DNA of 64,000 nucleotides from assembly GCA_019187405.1 (NCBI GenBank), contig JABAQZ010000005.1, positions 1 through 64,000 of the forward strand, given 5' to 3'. Numbering within the stretch: position 1 is the stretch's first letter; every line of letters begins with the position of its first letter. The DNA comes from Ignavibacteria bacterium. Lineage in GTDB: Bacteria; Bacteroidota; Ignavibacteria; Tepidaquicellales; Tepidaquicellaceae. Positions 17,108 through 26,398 of the stretch are shown here, piece after piece. The position numbers were made by a program, and so were the translations under genes. The notes beneath the pieces were generated by a model that worked only from the letters and a program-made list of their open reading frames with translations, ran no database searches and was not told the DNA's origin.

Positions 17108-19107
17108 TTTCCCTGATATTGAACTTTTTTCCCGATTGATGTCAATCCAAGTAAAGCATCCGAAGTAGAAAATATGTCCCTGATATGCATTAGTTCAGAT
17201 TCACATCCGCCGGCTTCATCAATTAATTTATCGGCAAACTTTAGTGCAACGGGAGCTTTATTAGAAATTGTTTTTGAAATTTTCCCTGCTTCCTCGCTGC
17301 TTAAGGATTGCTTTGCAAGATTATTCTTAAGAATATCGCTTAAAGTATTTTTCTCAAAAAATTCTTTAATCTTTTGCCACTTATCATTTAAATTTTTAAT
17401 TGAAACTTCCGGCAGATTTTTTTTATCGGATAAAATTTCCGTGAACTCATCCGGTGTGATTATCCTATCCACCAAACCTATTTCTTCTGCTTCCTTTGCA
17501 GAAAGCATCTTGCCAGTATAAATTAAATATTTGCTAAGACCTCTTCCGATTTTTTTTACGCTCCTTTGTGTTCCTCCAAGTCCCGGATAAATCCCAATGC
17601 CGGTTTCGGGAAATGCAAATTGCGCTTTTGGATAAGCGAGAATCATATCGGCGCACAAGGCAAGCTCCAATCCTCCGCCAAGTGTCAAGCCGTTTACGAC
17701 AGCAACAATTAACTTGCCTGAATTTTCTATCCTGCTAAATACTTTCTGTGCAAAGCCGGTAAAAGATTCAATGTTTGAAATATTATTTGATTTAATATTC
17801 CGGACAAAGAATTTTATATCAGCGCCGGCAACAAATGCTTTTCCCGCTCCGGTGATAATGATGGTCTTAATGTTTTTGTCGGCATCTGCTATATCAAATT
17901 TCTCGGAAAGCTCATTGACAGTTTCTTCACTTAATGCGTTCATGTTTTCCGGCTGATCCATTGTTATAATCGCCTTGCTGTCTTTTATCTCCAGACTTAC
18001 GGACTCAATCTTTAAAAAACTTTCTCCGATAGATCCGGGAATTTTCATTCCGTACTTTTCGGAGATTAATTTTACAAGACGTCTTACTTCATCCGTTCCG
18101 AGAGATTTCATAAGTTCAACCGGACCTCTCTTCCATCGCAATCCGATTTTGGCTCCGCGATTTAGATGAGCAGGTGAGCATACGCTTTCGTCAAGTATTT
18201 GAGAACAGACATAAAATATTATGCCGAGCATTCTGTCGCTGATAATATTACTATTTTGTGAAATTGCTTTGCCAATTTCGGCTTCAGCGATATCCCAGTT
18301 TTTACCCGACTCTGCCTGCTTTTGCAATGCAGGCGAAACTTCATAAAGTTTTCCGAATACTTCCAGAGTTTTCTCTGCATGAAATGCAACAGCAACTCCG
18401 GTTGCGTTCATTAATGCAAAAGGTCCCATCCCGATTCCGAATATTCTCATGCATTCGGAATCTATTTCTTCTTTTGATGCAATGCCTTCGCTGTAAATCC
18501 GGACTGCTTCATTAAGCCATGGAACAAAATAGCGATTCACTGCAAATCCGTTTATGTCTTTGCAAAGTATGGGATCTTTTCCGGTAAAATTTGAAAATCT
18601 TTTTACCGCTTCAAATGTGTCCTCGGATGTTTTTTCTCCGGGTATAATTTCAACCAACCTGTTTTTTGCAGCATGATAAAAATAATGCAACCCGATAAAC
18701 CTTTCGGGATGCGAGATGCTTCGCGCAAGTTCGGTTACGGAAAATGAAGAAGTATTTGTAGCAACTATGCAGTCATCTTTGATAATTTTACCAAGTGAGC
18801 CGAATAAATCCGTTTTTGCTTTTAAATTTTCGAAGATTGCTTCAATAATTAAATCGCACTCTTTAAGGTTTTCCATTTTATCCGACGGCTTTATATTCGA
18901 CATAATATCGACTACCATCTCTTCGGTAAATACTTTTCGCTGAACGCCTTCATCAAGTGTTTGCCGGATATTTTTCATTCCTCTGTCAACGTATTTCATT
19001 TCGATATCATGTAAGATTACACACAATCCCTCTTGAGCAATTTTTTGCGCAATCGCCGCTCCCATTGTTCCTGCTCCGATAACACCGACGGTTTTAATGC
19101 TTTTCAT
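17104..19107 (-). CDS. Fused 3-hydroxyacyl-CoA dehydrogenase / enoyl-CoA hydratase
   Basis: Residues 1-180 form a 3-hydroxyacyl-CoA dehydrogenase NAD domain (VGVIGAGTMGAAIAQ, NTSS, GLHYF); 185-290 and about 300-370 are the helical C-terminal parts; 375-620 is an enoyl-CoA hydratase/crotonase domain (AFVAGADIKFF, GGGLELALCADM, FPETGIGIYPGLGGTQ). The order, dehydrogenase first, is the reverse of FadB/FadJ and matches the 'reversed' trifunctional-like fusions found in aromatic degraders. Likely role: hydration and oxidation of the ring-opened product (3-hydroxypimelyl-CoA) to 3-oxopimelyl-CoA for the thiolase encoded upstream. It ends with a 4-bp overlap into the MocA-like gene. Confidence 0.87.
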   Translation of the reverse strand: MKSIKTVGVIGAGTMGAAIAQKIAQEGLCVILHDIEMKYVDRGMKNIRQTLDEGVQRKVFTEEMVVDIMSNIKPSDKMENLKECDLIIEAIFENLKAKTDLFGSLGKIIKDDCIVATNTSSFSVTELARSISHPERFIGLHYFYHAAKNRLVEIIPGEKTSEDTFEAVKRFSNFTGKDPILCKDINGFAVNRYFVPWLNEAVRIYSEGIASKEEIDSECMRIFGIGMGPFALMNATGVAVAFHAEKTLEVFGKLYEVSPALQKQAESGKNWDIAEAEIGKAISQNSNIISDRMLGIIFYVCSQILDESVCSPAHLNRGAKIGLRWKRGPVELMKSLGTDEVRRLVKLISEKYGMKIPGSIGESFLKIESVSLEIKDSKAIITMDQPENMNALSEETVNELSEKFDIADADKNIKTIIITGAGKAFVAGADIKFFVRNIKSNNISNIESFTGFAQKVFSRIENSGKLIVAVVNGLTLGGGLELALCADMILAYPKAQFAFPETGIGIYPGLGGTQRSVKKIGRGLSKYLIYTGKMLSAKEAEEIGLVDRIITPDEFTEILSDKKNLPEVSIKNLNDKWQKIKEFFEKNTLSDILKNNLAKQSLSSEEAGKISKTISNKAPVALKFADKLIDEAGGCESELMHIRDIFSTSDALLGLTSIGKKVQYQGK

Positions 19108-19117
19108 AAAATTGAGA

Positions 19118-19891
19118 TTAATTATTTTTCCAAACAGGTTTTCTTTTTTCTAAAAATGAATTTATACCTTCACAGGCATCGTGAGTTTCCATTAATTCAT
19201 TGATATACATTGATTCGAGTTGAGGCAGAAAATTTCTAATTATATTATTCAATTTAATTCTTGATGCCTTAACCGCGAAGCGAAGTGAAGATGAACTTTT
19301 AGGCACTATGTTCGCTTCAATCCAATTATTGAGTCCGGATTCCATCTGCTCTTTATTTTCAAATAATTCATTTACCAAACCGATTGCTCTTGCATCATCC
19401 GATGAAATTACTTTCCCGGTTATTAATAAATCTTCTGCTTTTGCCAATCCAATTTTCTCCTGAAGAAGAAGTGATGCAGGAGGCGGAAAAACTCCCAGTA
19501 CAATTTCCGGCTGACCGAGTTTGGCAGATTTATCGGCAAAGATTATATTGCACATCAAAGCCAGCTCAAGTCCACCTCCGAGGCATTGTCCGCTGATTAA
19601 CGATATTGTTGGAATTGACAATTCACTAAGCGCATAAAAAAGTTTATGAAAACTTTTAATCATAACTTCTGCATTTTCCTTTTTATGTTCTTCGATGCTT
19701 GCACCAAAAGAAAAATGCTTTCCGGCTCCTTCAAATACCAAAAGCTTAATGTTGTTTTTATCCTTAAACGAATCAAGCGATTCCTTAAGCTCCGCCATCA
19801 TTAACTTATCGATGACATTACCTTTTCCGTCGTCGAGTATTATTCTCGCAACCGAATCATTATGGCTAAAATTTATTTTTATCTTATTCAT
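19118..19891 (-). CDS. dch: Cyclohexa-1,5-diene-1-carbonyl-CoA hydratase
   Basis: A crotonase-fold protein with the Dch hallmarks: LDDGKGNVIDKLMM near 20-33, HFSFGASIEEH (oxyanion hole and diene hydratase signature) and GQCLGGGLELALMCNI. It adds water to the dienoyl-CoA made by benzoyl-CoA reductase, giving 6-hydroxycyclohex-1-ene-1-carbonyl-CoA. I use the ATG at 19889-19891 (MNKIKINFSH...) because the frame upstream of it runs into the end of oah and the 25 extra residues resemble nothing in the family. It lies 13 bp behind oah. Confidence 0.85.
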   Translation of the reverse strand: MNKIKINFSHNDSVARIILDDGKGNVIDKLMMAELKESLDSFKDKNNIKLLVFEGAGKHFSFGASIEEHKKENAEVMIKSFHKLFYALSELSIPTISLISGQCLGGGLELALMCNIIFADKSAKLGQPEIVLGVFPPPASLLLQEKIGLAKAEDLLITGKVISSDDARAIGLVNELFENKEQMESGLNNWIEANIVPKSSSSLRFAVKASRIKLNNIIRNFLPQLESMYINELMETHDACEGINSFLEKRKPVWKNN

Positions 19892-19904
19892 GAAATTTAT
19901 TTTA

Positions 19905-20993
19905 TCACTTATATTGCGGTGAAATTGCCTTATGCATTTCATCATTCCATTCGCGACCTTCGGCAAGAAGCTGTCGGAGTTTTACAAAATCCACTTCGCG
20001 GTTTTCTTTGCTGCCTTCATTGAATGCCCTGAACCCGGCTTTGGCTTCAGTCATCATATTCAATGCAAGCCATTCTCTGCTGCTCTCTTTGTTCTTATCC
20101 CAGTGTTCTAATTTTTTCTTTCTGATTTCGGTCAATGTCTTCATCGTGCAGTTAGGAAATGTATGCAGTAATTTTACGACTAAATTATTTACGGCTTCAT
20201 CCAGTTTTGATAAATCAACTGTCCCTTTAGCCATAAGCTCTTTTGCTTTTTTCAAATCTTCCCCTGATTTCATTGTACCAAAAATCAGCTTTCCGAATTC
20301 ATCCGTAATTTTTTCAGTAACAACTAAAGGATTAGGAATGAATTTACCGTCAACCACTAAAGCAGGAGCTATATCGGTAATCATTCCGAAAAAATATGCC
20401 TGATGTGCTGTCCACGGTTCGCAAAGTGTAAGCGACATTGCGGCTCTTTCGATGCCGACATATAAATGTAAAAAATCAGTTGCTCCGCCAATAGCAGCGC
20501 TTCCGTGCTTTGGTCCGGCTTGACCGAAACGTGCTAAATCAGAAGCGATAGAAAAATCGCAAGCCATACCAATCTCCTGACCGCCGCCGATACGCATTCC
20601 ATTCACTCTGCAAATAACGGGCTTTTCGCATTTTAGAATTGCGCTCACCATATCGTTAAACAGTCTCATGTATTGTGAATACTCCTGCGGATTGCCTGAG
20701 TAATATTCGGCATATTCCTTTGTATTTCCACCTGTGCAAAATGCTTTGTCACCAACGGCAGTAAAGACAACTGCAACAGTGCTTCTGTCGTTTGATGCTT
20801 CTCCAAATGCAAGAATTATTTCCTTTACTGCACTGGTGGTATATGAATTATATTGTTTCGGATTGTTGATAATAATCCATGTAGTAAAAAGGTTATCAAT
20901 GGGTTTACCATTTATATCGAGACAAGGACGCTTCTCAAAAATTATCTCATTGTATTTTGTGCTGACTAAGTTGTGATTTTTTAATTCGTTCAT
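19905..20993 (-). CDS. oah: 6-Oxocyclohex-1-ene-1-carbonyl-CoA hydrolase (ring opening)
   Basis: At 362 residues this matches the Oah/BamA family, the standard marker of anaerobic benzoyl-CoA degradation. Family sequences visible are FTTWIIINNPKQYNSYTT, GDKAFCTGGNTKEYAEYYSG, CRVNGMRIGGGQEIGMACDF, RFGQAGPKHGSAAIGGATD and MTDIAPAL-like GMITDIAPAL. It is a crotonase-superfamily enzyme that adds water twice and cleaves the ring to 3-hydroxypimelyl-CoA. It sits between had and dch with gaps of 11 and 13 bp. Confidence 0.95.
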   Translation of the reverse strand: MNELKNHNLVSTKYNEIIFEKRPCLDINGKPIDNLFTTWIIINNPKQYNSYTTSAVKEIILAFGEASNDRSTVAVVFTAVGDKAFCTGGNTKEYAEYYSGNPQEYSQYMRLFNDMVSAILKCEKPVICRVNGMRIGGGQEIGMACDFSIASDLARFGQAGPKHGSAAIGGATDFLHLYVGIERAAMSLTLCEPWTAHQAYFFGMITDIAPALVVDGKFIPNPLVVTEKITDEFGKLIFGTMKSGEDLKKAKELMAKGTVDLSKLDEAVNNLVVKLLHTFPNCTMKTLTEIRKKKLEHWDKNKESSREWLALNMMTEAKAGFRAFNEGSKENREVDFVKLRQLLAEGREWNDEMHKAISPQYK

Positions 20994-21004
20994 TATAAAA
21001 TAAT

Positions 21005-22069
21005 TTATTTAAAGTCCGGTACAAGTATAGATCGTTTGGAATATTTATGATTCAATGTATTTTTAAAAACTTCGTTTATTTCAGACATGGGGAAAAGCTG
21101 TATAAAATCGGAAATATTTAGTTTATCGCTGATAATTAAATCGAGAACTTCCGGGTATAATTCAGCGCGGCAGCCCCACGTGCCTATTAGCTTTGCGTCA
21201 AATGCCATTATGTTGCTCAGTCTTATATCCACTTTATCCATGGTAAATCCGACTATGGAAAGCGTCGATGCAAAAGTGATTAAGCTGAAAGCCAGCTCCT
21301 GTCCGGATTTTGTTCCTGATATTTCAAAAATTTTCCAGCCGGTCTTTGGAGCGTTTAATTCTTTTGCAAACTCTTTAACTTTTTCTTTAATAGCTTTTGC
21401 ATCGAGTCCTTTGATGTTCAAAACACAATCTATTCCGTTTGCTTTTGCCAATGCAAGTTTATCTTCGCTGATATCCAATGCAATTACTTTTGCGCCTAAA
21501 ATTTTTGCTATGAGCGCGCCGTAAATTCCGACACCTCCGACACCGATAACTATTGCCAGATCGCCGGCTTCGAGCTCTGATTTTTTTACTACCTGATATG
21601 GCGTCGAAATTGCATCGGCAATGACTGATAACTGCTCGAGTGAATATTTTGTTAACGCAATATCCGGAACAGGACAAAGAAACCTTGAAGGAACAACGAC
21701 ATGCGAGGCAAAGCCGCCGTGAAAATCATTTCCCGGCATTAATTGATTTCGGCAAATATTGCTTTTGTTTTTTTTGCAAAGTTCGCATTCTCCGCAGGGA
21801 AGCACCGCAGGAATTATAAACGGTTTATTCAAAAAATTCTTATCACCGGCTATTACTACTCCGCTGATTTCATGACCGAGCGTAAGCGGAAGCGCATGTT
21901 TGGTTTTTACTCCGTAATGCCAGAAACTTAAATCAGTATGACATACTCCGCAGCCGGCTACTTTTATTAAAGCTTCTCCATTTTTTAATTCGGGTATATC
22001 GGTTTCCTTTAAGATAAAATCTTTATCAGGCTCCGACATCTGCCATTGATACATTTTATTATTTGACAT
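21005..22069 (-). CDS. had: 6-Hydroxycyclohex-1-ene-1-carbonyl-CoA dehydrogenase
   Basis: A zinc medium-chain alcohol dehydrogenase. Catalytic zinc ligands lie in CGVCHTD and GHE; the structural zinc site is C-GEC-ELC-x7-C (PCGECELCKKNKSNIC); the NAD motif is GVGGVGIYGA. MYQWQMSEPDKDF at the start and the GNDFHGGFASHVVVP block are as in Had/BamQ. It oxidises the hydratase product to the 6-oxo compound opened by Oah. The start ATG at 22067-22069 follows the thiolase stop directly; the ATG at 22090 would overlap the thiolase and give no family similarity. Confidence 0.9.
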   Translation of the reverse strand: MSNNKMYQWQMSEPDKDFILKETDIPELKNGEALIKVAGCGVCHTDLSFWHYGVKTKHALPLTLGHEISGVVIAGDKNFLNKPFIIPAVLPCGECELCKKNKSNICRNQLMPGNDFHGGFASHVVVPSRFLCPVPDIALTKYSLEQLSVIADAISTPYQVVKKSELEAGDLAIVIGVGGVGIYGALIAKILGAKVIALDISEDKLALAKANGIDCVLNIKGLDAKAIKEKVKEFAKELNAPKTGWKIFEISGTKSGQELAFSLITFASTLSIVGFTMDKVDIRLSNIMAFDAKLIGTWGCRAELYPEVLDLIISDKLNISDFIQLFPMSEINEVFKNTLNHKYSKRSILVPDFK

Positions 22070-22070
22070 G

Positions 22071-23333
22071 TTATAGATTAATATTTTCAATTAATACTGC
22101 AGTTCCCTGACCACCGCCTATGCATGCAGATGCAATTCCGTATTTTACTTTTCTGATGTTCATCTCTCTCGATAATGATACGGAAATTCTTAAGCCAGAT
22201 GCGGCAAGCGGATGTCCGATTGCAATTGCACCTCCATTGACATTAAGAATTTCTCTGTCAAAGTTTAGTTCACGCTCGCATCCGATGACCTGTGATGAAA
22301 ATGCTTCATTGATTTCAATCAACCCAATATCAGAAATTTTTAATCCAGTTAATTCGAGAAGCAGATTAATGGCTGGTACAGGTCCAAGCCCCATTACTTT
22401 GGGATCAATTCCGCAGCTTGCTCCTGCAGCAATTTTGGAAATTGGTTTTAGACCTTTGTTATTGATAAATGATTTACCTGCAACTACAGCGCTTGCAGCT
22501 CCGTCAACAATACCGCTGCAGTTTCCCGCAGTAAGCACTCCTACATCTTTGAATACTGTTGGCAGTTTAGATAATGCTTCGATGCTCGTTTCTTTAATAT
22601 GCTCATCATCACAAAAATCTTTTACATTCTTAGGCAGTCTTACCTTTCTTGGTTTCAATCCTTCTGCTTCAAAGACGGTTGAGTTTATAGGAGTAATTTC
22701 ATCTTTAAAAAATCCTTTTTCCCTTGCCTTTATAGCTCGGTTAAAAGAAAGCATTGCATATTCATCAACATCTTTTCTCGTAATGTTATGTTTCGATGCG
22801 ACATTTTCGGCGGTATAGCCCATTGGATAACCTGCTGCCGTGTCGTCGAGGGCTTCCCAAAGCATGTCTTTAAAGACGGGCTTCCCGAGTAAATAGCCCA
22901 TTCGATTTCCGAAACTTACCGTAGGAGCAAGCGACATATTTTCTGCGCCTGTACAAAGCACACAGTCGGCTTTATCGAGTGAAATTTGTTCGGCTGCGGT
23001 AATGATAGTTTCAAATCCCGATGCGCATATCCGCTGGATCATCAATTCGGGTATTTCATAAGCTAAACCCGAATACAAACCCACATGACGCGGGAAAAAA
23101 TATGCATCGGCTGAACTTTGTCCGATATTTGCAGAGATCATTTGATCAATATCGTCAGGTTTAATATTGCTCTTTTGTATTGCGGCTCTTGATGAAAATA
23201 TTCCCAGATCGGTAGGAGATACTTGAGATAATGTCCCGCAATATTTTCCAAATGGAGTCCTGCAGCCGTTTAAGATAAAAATATCTTCAAATAAAATTCC
23301 TATTCCTTTTTTCTTGTTATGATATCCCTTCAT
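22071..23333 (-). CDS. Thiolase (acetyl-CoA acetyltransferase family)
   Basis: It has all thiolase landmarks: nucleophile Cys in QRICASGFE (usually CxSG), GAENMS, NEAFSSQ, the GGAIAIGHPLAASG His motif and the terminal CIGGGQG Cys. Placed between the ring-opening genes and the reductase genes, it would split 3-oxopimelyl-CoA into glutaryl-CoA and acetyl-CoA. The N-terminus (MKGYHNKKKGIGILFED) carries about a dozen residues more than usual before IFILNGCRTPFG, and no closer ATG is available. Confidence 0.87.
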   Translation of the reverse strand: MKGYHNKKKGIGILFEDIFILNGCRTPFGKYCGTLSQVSPTDLGIFSSRAAIQKSNIKPDDIDQMISANIGQSSADAYFFPRHVGLYSGLAYEIPELMIQRICASGFETIITAAEQISLDKADCVLCTGAENMSLAPTVSFGNRMGYLLGKPVFKDMLWEALDDTAAGYPMGYTAENVASKHNITRKDVDEYAMLSFNRAIKAREKGFFKDEITPINSTVFEAEGLKPRKVRLPKNVKDFCDDEHIKETSIEALSKLPTVFKDVGVLTAGNCSGIVDGAASAVVAGKSFINNKGLKPISKIAAGASCGIDPKVMGLGPVPAINLLLELTGLKISDIGLIEINEAFSSQVIGCERELNFDREILNVNGGAIAIGHPLAASGLRISVSLSREMNIRKVKYGIASACIGGGQGTAVLIENINL

Positions 23334-23350
23334 GTTTAATTTTCTATTTA

Positions 23351-25177
23351 TTAAATCTTTACTTCCGTGCTATTGAAATCTTTTTTTACGAATGACTCTT
23401 TTGCATAAAGAGCAGCTCCGTATGAAACAGTAAACTGAGGATTATTTAATATCTGAACTTCTTTATTAAATTTTTCCATTAAAAGATTTCGCAAATACGG
23501 ATGATAGGCGACTACGCCGCCAATCAAATAAATAGGGGATAACGGATCAATGCGAAGTTTTAATATTCTGTTTAAAATGGAAAGATAAATTCCTCTTGTT
23601 ATGTCTTCTATCGGAAGACCTTCAAAAAGCCAGTTCATTATTTCTGTCTTTGCAAATACTGTACAGAAGCTGTTCAGACTTTTTGAATATTCGGATTTTG
23701 AAGCAAGGTCGCTCATTTCTATAATCCTGATATCGGCTCGCTCGGCTACTTCCGTAATGAATGAACCGGTTCCTGCAGCGCATTTATCATTTAGATAAAA
23801 ATTTTCAATTTTATCTTCTGAATTACATTTAATAATTTTTATGTCTTCTCCTCCGATATCAATAATATTTTTTGCACCGGGAAAAATCTTTGATACAGCC
23901 ATGGCAGAACAATTTAATTCCGTTTTGACAACATCAGCGTCTAAAATATGTTTCCTTCCATAGCCCGTTGCACAAACATTATTAAAGGTGTATTCACTTT
24001 TCAATGCATCGATTACATGTCGCACTGACAGTCTGTCACGGTTTAATGTCTTAATAGCGGTTTGAAATATTACATTTTCATTGTCGTCAATTACAGAGAA
24101 TTTTGTATAAGCTGAGCCGAGATCAACACCGAGAAAGCAATATTTTATGTTGCCATTTTCATGTTTTGAAATAAATTCTTTTGCCATATTGCTCTGTGAA
24201 ACTGCGGTTTTTGCAGTTTGAACGGTGGATGTATAATTCTTGTTTGATATCGCCTTTACCATATTGGTAAAAGTGAGATTCAGTGATGTTCTTAAATAAT
24301 GTTTCCTGCCATACTCTACTATCTTACCATTCATATAATCAATTTCTGTTGGACGGTTATTCAGCAGATCGACAGCAAGAGATGGGAAATGGTTTCCCGC
24401 TTTATTCAGATAACGAAGACATTTACGGATAAAATTATCCTCAAATTTGATTTTTTCAATGGCAGCGACTTCCACTGCTTCCATTATGATCTGTTCGACA
24501 AGCTCTATCGTATCTGGGTTGTTCATGGCTTCCTTAATTGTCATTCTGCCGACAGCGCATAAAGCGCTTAGCGAAGCGTTTAGTATCGTTTTTTCCCAAA
24601 TGCATTTCAGAATCTCAAATGAATTTACAACCTTTGTTTCAAGTGAAACGGAATTTAAGGATGCGGCTACTTCCTCGGCTGCTTCTGTAAGAGAATCATC
24701 GATTGAAGCTAAATAATTTGGAGGGATAAAAAATGTTACGTTTACCACATTGGGAGCGTTGAGATTTCCCGCAAAGTTAATTACCATCCTCATAGTTCTT
24801 GCTTCTCCGATTTCCGAGGAAACGATTTTCTCTACATCGATGCCGTTCATGGCGCATACGACCGGAGTATCGGGAAGGTCAAGTTTAGCAATATTTTTCA
24901 TCAGTTGCGGAAGATGAGTTGTCTTTACGCTTACAAAAAGTATGTCAGGTTTGTAAGATTCAAATTCTTCAATTGACGTAAAAATATTCTTAAAAAAATT
25001 CTTTTTCTTAATCACGCCTTCAAGCATCAAGCCTTCTGTCCTGATAAGATTCATTTTTATTTTATCAAGGTCGCATATCGCAACATCGAGACCTGCTTTC
25101 TGCAGATGCGATGCGATTATTGCGCCTACAGGTCCCATTCCGATAATGCCTGCTCTTTTGATTTTCAGCTCTGCCAT
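23351..25177 (-). CDS. Ketopantoate reductase-like domain fused to a BcrA/D-HgdC-type activator ATPase
   Basis: Residues 1-310 are a ketopantoate reductase (ApbA/PanE) fold: GMGPVG nucleotide motif near 13, SVKTTHL, CAMNGID, catalytic-type Lys196 and Asn200 in WEKTILN, and TEIDYMNG with Glu278. After a short linker, residues 347-595 are an ASKHA activator ATPase: GVDLGSAYTKFSV, ATGYGR, IDIGGEDIKII, Fe-S Cys466 in KCAAGTG and Cys505 in FCTVFAKTE, and YLIGGVVAY. Both halves keep their key residues. I know of no standard pathway enzyme with this architecture. It sits 5 bp after the extra BcrB-like gene, suggesting the ATPase half powers electron transfer into that protein while the other half reduces a 2-oxo or carbonyl intermediate. 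Confidence 0.85.
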   Translation of the reverse strand: MAELKIKRAGIIGMGPVGAIIASHLQKAGLDVAICDLDKIKMNLIRTEGLMLEGVIKKKNFFKNIFTSIEEFESYKPDILFVSVKTTHLPQLMKNIAKLDLPDTPVVCAMNGIDVEKIVSSEIGEARTMRMVINFAGNLNAPNVVNVTFFIPPNYLASIDDSLTEAAEEVAASLNSVSLETKVVNSFEILKCIWEKTILNASLSALCAVGRMTIKEAMNNPDTIELVEQIIMEAVEVAAIEKIKFEDNFIRKCLRYLNKAGNHFPSLAVDLLNNRPTEIDYMNGKIVEYGRKHYLRTSLNLTFTNMVKAISNKNYTSTVQTAKTAVSQSNMAKEFISKHENGNIKYCFLGVDLGSAYTKFSVIDDNENVIFQTAIKTLNRDRLSVRHVIDALKSEYTFNNVCATGYGRKHILDADVVKTELNCSAMAVSKIFPGAKNIIDIGGEDIKIIKCNSEDKIENFYLNDKCAAGTGSFITEVAERADIRIIEMSDLASKSEYSKSLNSFCTVFAKTEIMNWLFEGLPIEDITRGIYLSILNRILKLRIDPLSPIYLIGGVVAYHPYLRNLLMEKFNKEVQILNNPQFTVSYGAALYAKESFVKKDFNSTEVKI

Positions 25178-25182
25178 TTTTG

Positions 25183-26397
25183 TTAATTCAAAATTTTTTG
25201 AGTCTCCAATTGTTCGATGAACGTTTCAATCTTCGTAATTGACTGTCCTTCGGAAAAGAATCTAAGATCGCACAAATCACCTTCGATTATTAAAACGGGA
25301 ATACCGTATTTTTTATAAAATCTTTGAGGCATACCAAAGCGGGCATTTGAGTTGTTGAAGCAGGTTTTTGCATCGTGAAAAATAACGCCATCGATCCTGA
25401 AATCGTCGCAGGTTTGTTTGATGATTTTCATCTTGGCATTTTCACTTCTGTTAATGAAAATTTCCGTATAAGCTTTAGCTGATGAAGTGAAAGGATCGCT
25501 TTCGTCAAATGAATCAAATACCCAGCTGTTGCAATAAGTAGAAGCGGCAACAACGGAATTATTCTGAATAAATAAATCCGAAAGTGTTCTTAGTTTTCCC
25601 CAAATTGGCATTCCATCCCAATAGATTCTGCTATTCTCTTTACTTACTATCCCGATTTTATTGCTCACATTTTCGGATATTTCATTCAGTAATTTCCTGT
25701 AATAATCAATGGCAGCCTGTGTCCCGCGCATAACCACTATCGGTCCCATGTGGATGGTGCCGTCAAAAAAACTAAGAGGCGCCGGTGAATTTTTGGCAGA
25801 GGCAAGTACTTCTTTCCATAATTCCGTTGCTTCTTTGCTTAGACGAAGTGTGTTGCGAAAATTGTCTATATCAAATTTGTTACCGCTTGCTTTTTCACAT
25901 TCAGGGATCATCGCTTTGAATTGCTCCCTGACGTCATTTATTTCTTCTTCGGTGATTTCATCAATATGTCTTGGGGGAAATATTCCAATCGCCGGACATT
26001 TGAATTCGTTTGCAAAAAAATTAAACCAATCCTGCACTTCCCGGCATTGATTTGTATTATATACGATCAAATCAGGTTTGGGAATTCCATCTATTCCGTA
26101 ATGGTCTCGCAATGGAGTCCGATTAGTTAAATATGCTCCAATGTCTCCCGTCAGATATGAACAAATATCATCCGAATAACCGATGTTCATTGCAGCCGGG
26201 ATATAATCGTTTGATTTCCTTGTTGTCCCGGTTAATGCTCCATGATTTTCGGGGAAGTAAACCTCAAAACCAAATGACCGGAGAAGTTCGGCTGGTCCCA
26301 CACTCGTGCACCAGGCAATTTTTTCCGCTTTGGCAAATCCCAAAAAATAATCCTTCATAACATTACGAAGGGTCAACGTTGTTTTTAATTCATACAT
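25183..26397 (-). CDS. Third 2-hydroxyacyl-CoA dehydratase/BcrB-like Fe-S subunit
   Basis: It aligns along its length with BcrB at 30513-31808. The cluster-ligand positions are kept: SDDICSYLTGDIG (C79), NTNQCREVQDWF (C118) and FHDAKTCFNNSNARFG (C346), against SEDVCTYVKCDIG, SYTGCFTFMKWF and INSIKSCNSFSAG in BcrB. It is therefore a plausible 4Fe-4S subunit of the BcrB/HgdB/double-cubane superfamily. It has no separate BcrC-like partner beyond the main bcrC. The ATG at 26395-26397 is preferred because it abuts the ligase stop at 26399; an upstream ATG would overlap the ligase. Possible roles: alternative benzoyl-CoA reductase subunit, a dehydratase, or a double-cubane protein. Confidence 0.8.
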   Translation of the reverse strand: MYELKTTLTLRNVMKDYFLGFAKAEKIAWCTSVGPAELLRSFGFEVYFPENHGALTGTTRKSNDYIPAAMNIGYSDDICSYLTGDIGAYLTNRTPLRDHYGIDGIPKPDLIVYNTNQCREVQDWFNFFANEFKCPAIGIFPPRHIDEITEEEINDVREQFKAMIPECEKASGNKFDIDNFRNTLRLSKEATELWKEVLASAKNSPAPLSFFDGTIHMGPIVVMRGTQAAIDYYRKLLNEISENVSNKIGIVSKENSRIYWDGMPIWGKLRTLSDLFIQNNSVVAASTYCNSWVFDSFDESDPFTSSAKAYTEIFINRSENAKMKIIKQTCDDFRIDGVIFHDAKTCFNNSNARFGMPQRFYKKYGIPVLIIEGDLCDLRFFSEGQSITKIETFIEQLETQKILN

Positions 26398-26398
26398 A

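Noticed and set aside
17174-17521. Antisense open frames within the operon (here and at 22120-22818, 21087-21524, 20008-20403)
   Set aside because: Ser/Phe/Ala-rich translations typical of the complement of real genes; each lies fully inside a well-identified gene.
23351-25177. Two separate genes (reductase and ATPase) wrongly joined
   Set aside because: The frame is open across the linker, with no start codon plus ribosome site in it that would favour a separate ATPase gene; a reading error at the junction cannot be excluded but nothing suggests it.
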